64,000 nt of DNA from contig JASGCM010000012.1 in assembly GCA_030054175.1 (NCBI GenBank), forward strand, positions 1 through 64,000, in the 5' to 3' direction. How positions within the stretch are numbered: the stretch's first letter is position 1; every line of letters starts with the position of its first letter. Below, piece by piece: positions 63,805 to 64,000 of this stretch. This DNA is from Alphaproteobacteria bacterium (GTDB taxonomy: Bacteria; Pseudomonadota; Gammaproteobacteria; Burkholderiales; Burkholderiaceae_C). Under the pieces are notes generated by a model that was not told where the DNA came from, searched no databases, and saw only the letters and a program-made list of their open reading frames with translations. The position numbers and the translations under genes were made by a program.

Positions 63805-64000
63805 TTACTCCTGGGATTCGGTGGGGGTCGTGGTGGTGGCGTTTGCGGGCGTGATGGATGTGCCCGCGCACTTGGCGATCAGCGAGCCGAGATGCGGCGG
63901 CTCCAGCAGGTCAAGGCGACCGCTGCGGTCTTTGGCCGGGAAGCCGTAGGGATTGACGGTGTGCGTGACAAAGGCGCGGTAGGCACTTCCGTCGTCGGCC
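63805..64000 (-). CDS. partial phage gene, runs off window end
   Basis: The last 64 codons of a leftward gene: YRAFVTHTVNPYGFPAKDRS, GRLDLLEPPHLGSLIAKCAG and a Thr/Pro-rich tail ending ESQE. It stops 5 bases before the start of the next gene. The codon usage is coding-like; the 5' end is outside the window and no family can be named from this part. Confidence 0.65.
   Translation of the reverse strand, partial: ADDGSAYRAFVTHTVNPYGFPAKDRSGRLDLLEPPHLGSLIAKCAGTSITPANATTTTPTESQE

Overview
The window looks like a piece of a Gram-negative, GC-rich genome, most probably a beta-proteobacterium of the order Burkholderiales. That is inferred from codon usage, overall gene style and beta-proteobacterial tmRNA-like sequence fragments; no host housekeeping gene is present to prove it. 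Nearly everything here is accessory DNA: a patchwork defence and mobile-element region (about 1-25.5 kb) followed by a large, apparently complete structural block of a lambda-like siphovirus prophage (25.5-64 kb), transcribed leftward.

Region 1 (0-14 kb) is a string of small modules. A divergent XRE regulator faces a three-gene operon ending in a KAP P-loop ATPase (0.05-5.3 kb). A prlF-yhaV toxin-antitoxin pair with a clear operator sits back to back with a large serine recombinase (5.7-8.0 kb). This pair is bracketed by two diverged copies of a structured, non-coding element of about 217 nt. Then come a small HTH protein, a leftward operon of membrane protein, macrodomain protein, unknown protein and a miniature FtsZ/tubulin-like protein, a membrane-anchored metallophosphoesterase, a Fic protein with an elaborate inverted-repeat operator, and a hypothetical protein. 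Three short fragments resembling the T-arm of tmRNA (ssrA) punctuate the borders of these modules.

Region 2 (14.1-25.5 kb) is a rightward defence operon under a WYL-domain (CapW/BrxR-like) repressor with a palindromic operator: hsdM, a half-size hsdS, a zinc-finger/HNH-like nuclease candidate, hsdR, then Thoeris thsA (SIR2-STALD) and thsB (TIR), then a fused GmrSD-type (DUF262-DUF1524) restriction enzyme. Overlapping or near-abutting genes suggest one transcription unit with three layers of anti-phage activity.

Region 3 (25.5-51.6 kb, leftward) holds packaging, head, tail and lysis genes in lambda-like order: small and large terminase, gpW, portal, S49 protease with a nested scaffold, decoration protein, capsid, head-tail and tail genes, a G/GT chaperone pair with an A-AAA-AAC frameshift site, tape measure, fibre, tail tip, holin and lysozyme. 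Inserted between the fibre and the tail-tip genes is the most unusual feature of the window. A fibre-like protein ends in 13 cysteines arranged mostly as Asn-Cys repeats, and it is followed by an Asp/Asn-hydroxylase-like protein, a second Fe(II)/2OG oxygenase, a 69-residue protein and a radical SAM/SPASM enzyme. I read this as a candidate phage-borne peptide-modification (RiPP-like) system that decorates the virion tail. A ccdAB addiction module lies on the opposite strand inside the tail genes.

Region 4 (51.7-64 kb) is the early/DNA-metabolism end: a short opposite-strand cluster, an HTH plus alpha-CTD-like regulator, two tandem ParB-methyltransferase fusions behind an intrinsic terminator and four GGTAAC repeats, a RuvC-like nuclease, a TOPRIM-SF3 primase-helicase, a sigma-region-4 protein, an excisionase-like HTH protein, a Cas4/RecB-like Fe-S nuclease and several phage hypotheticals. 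The last gene runs off the window end.
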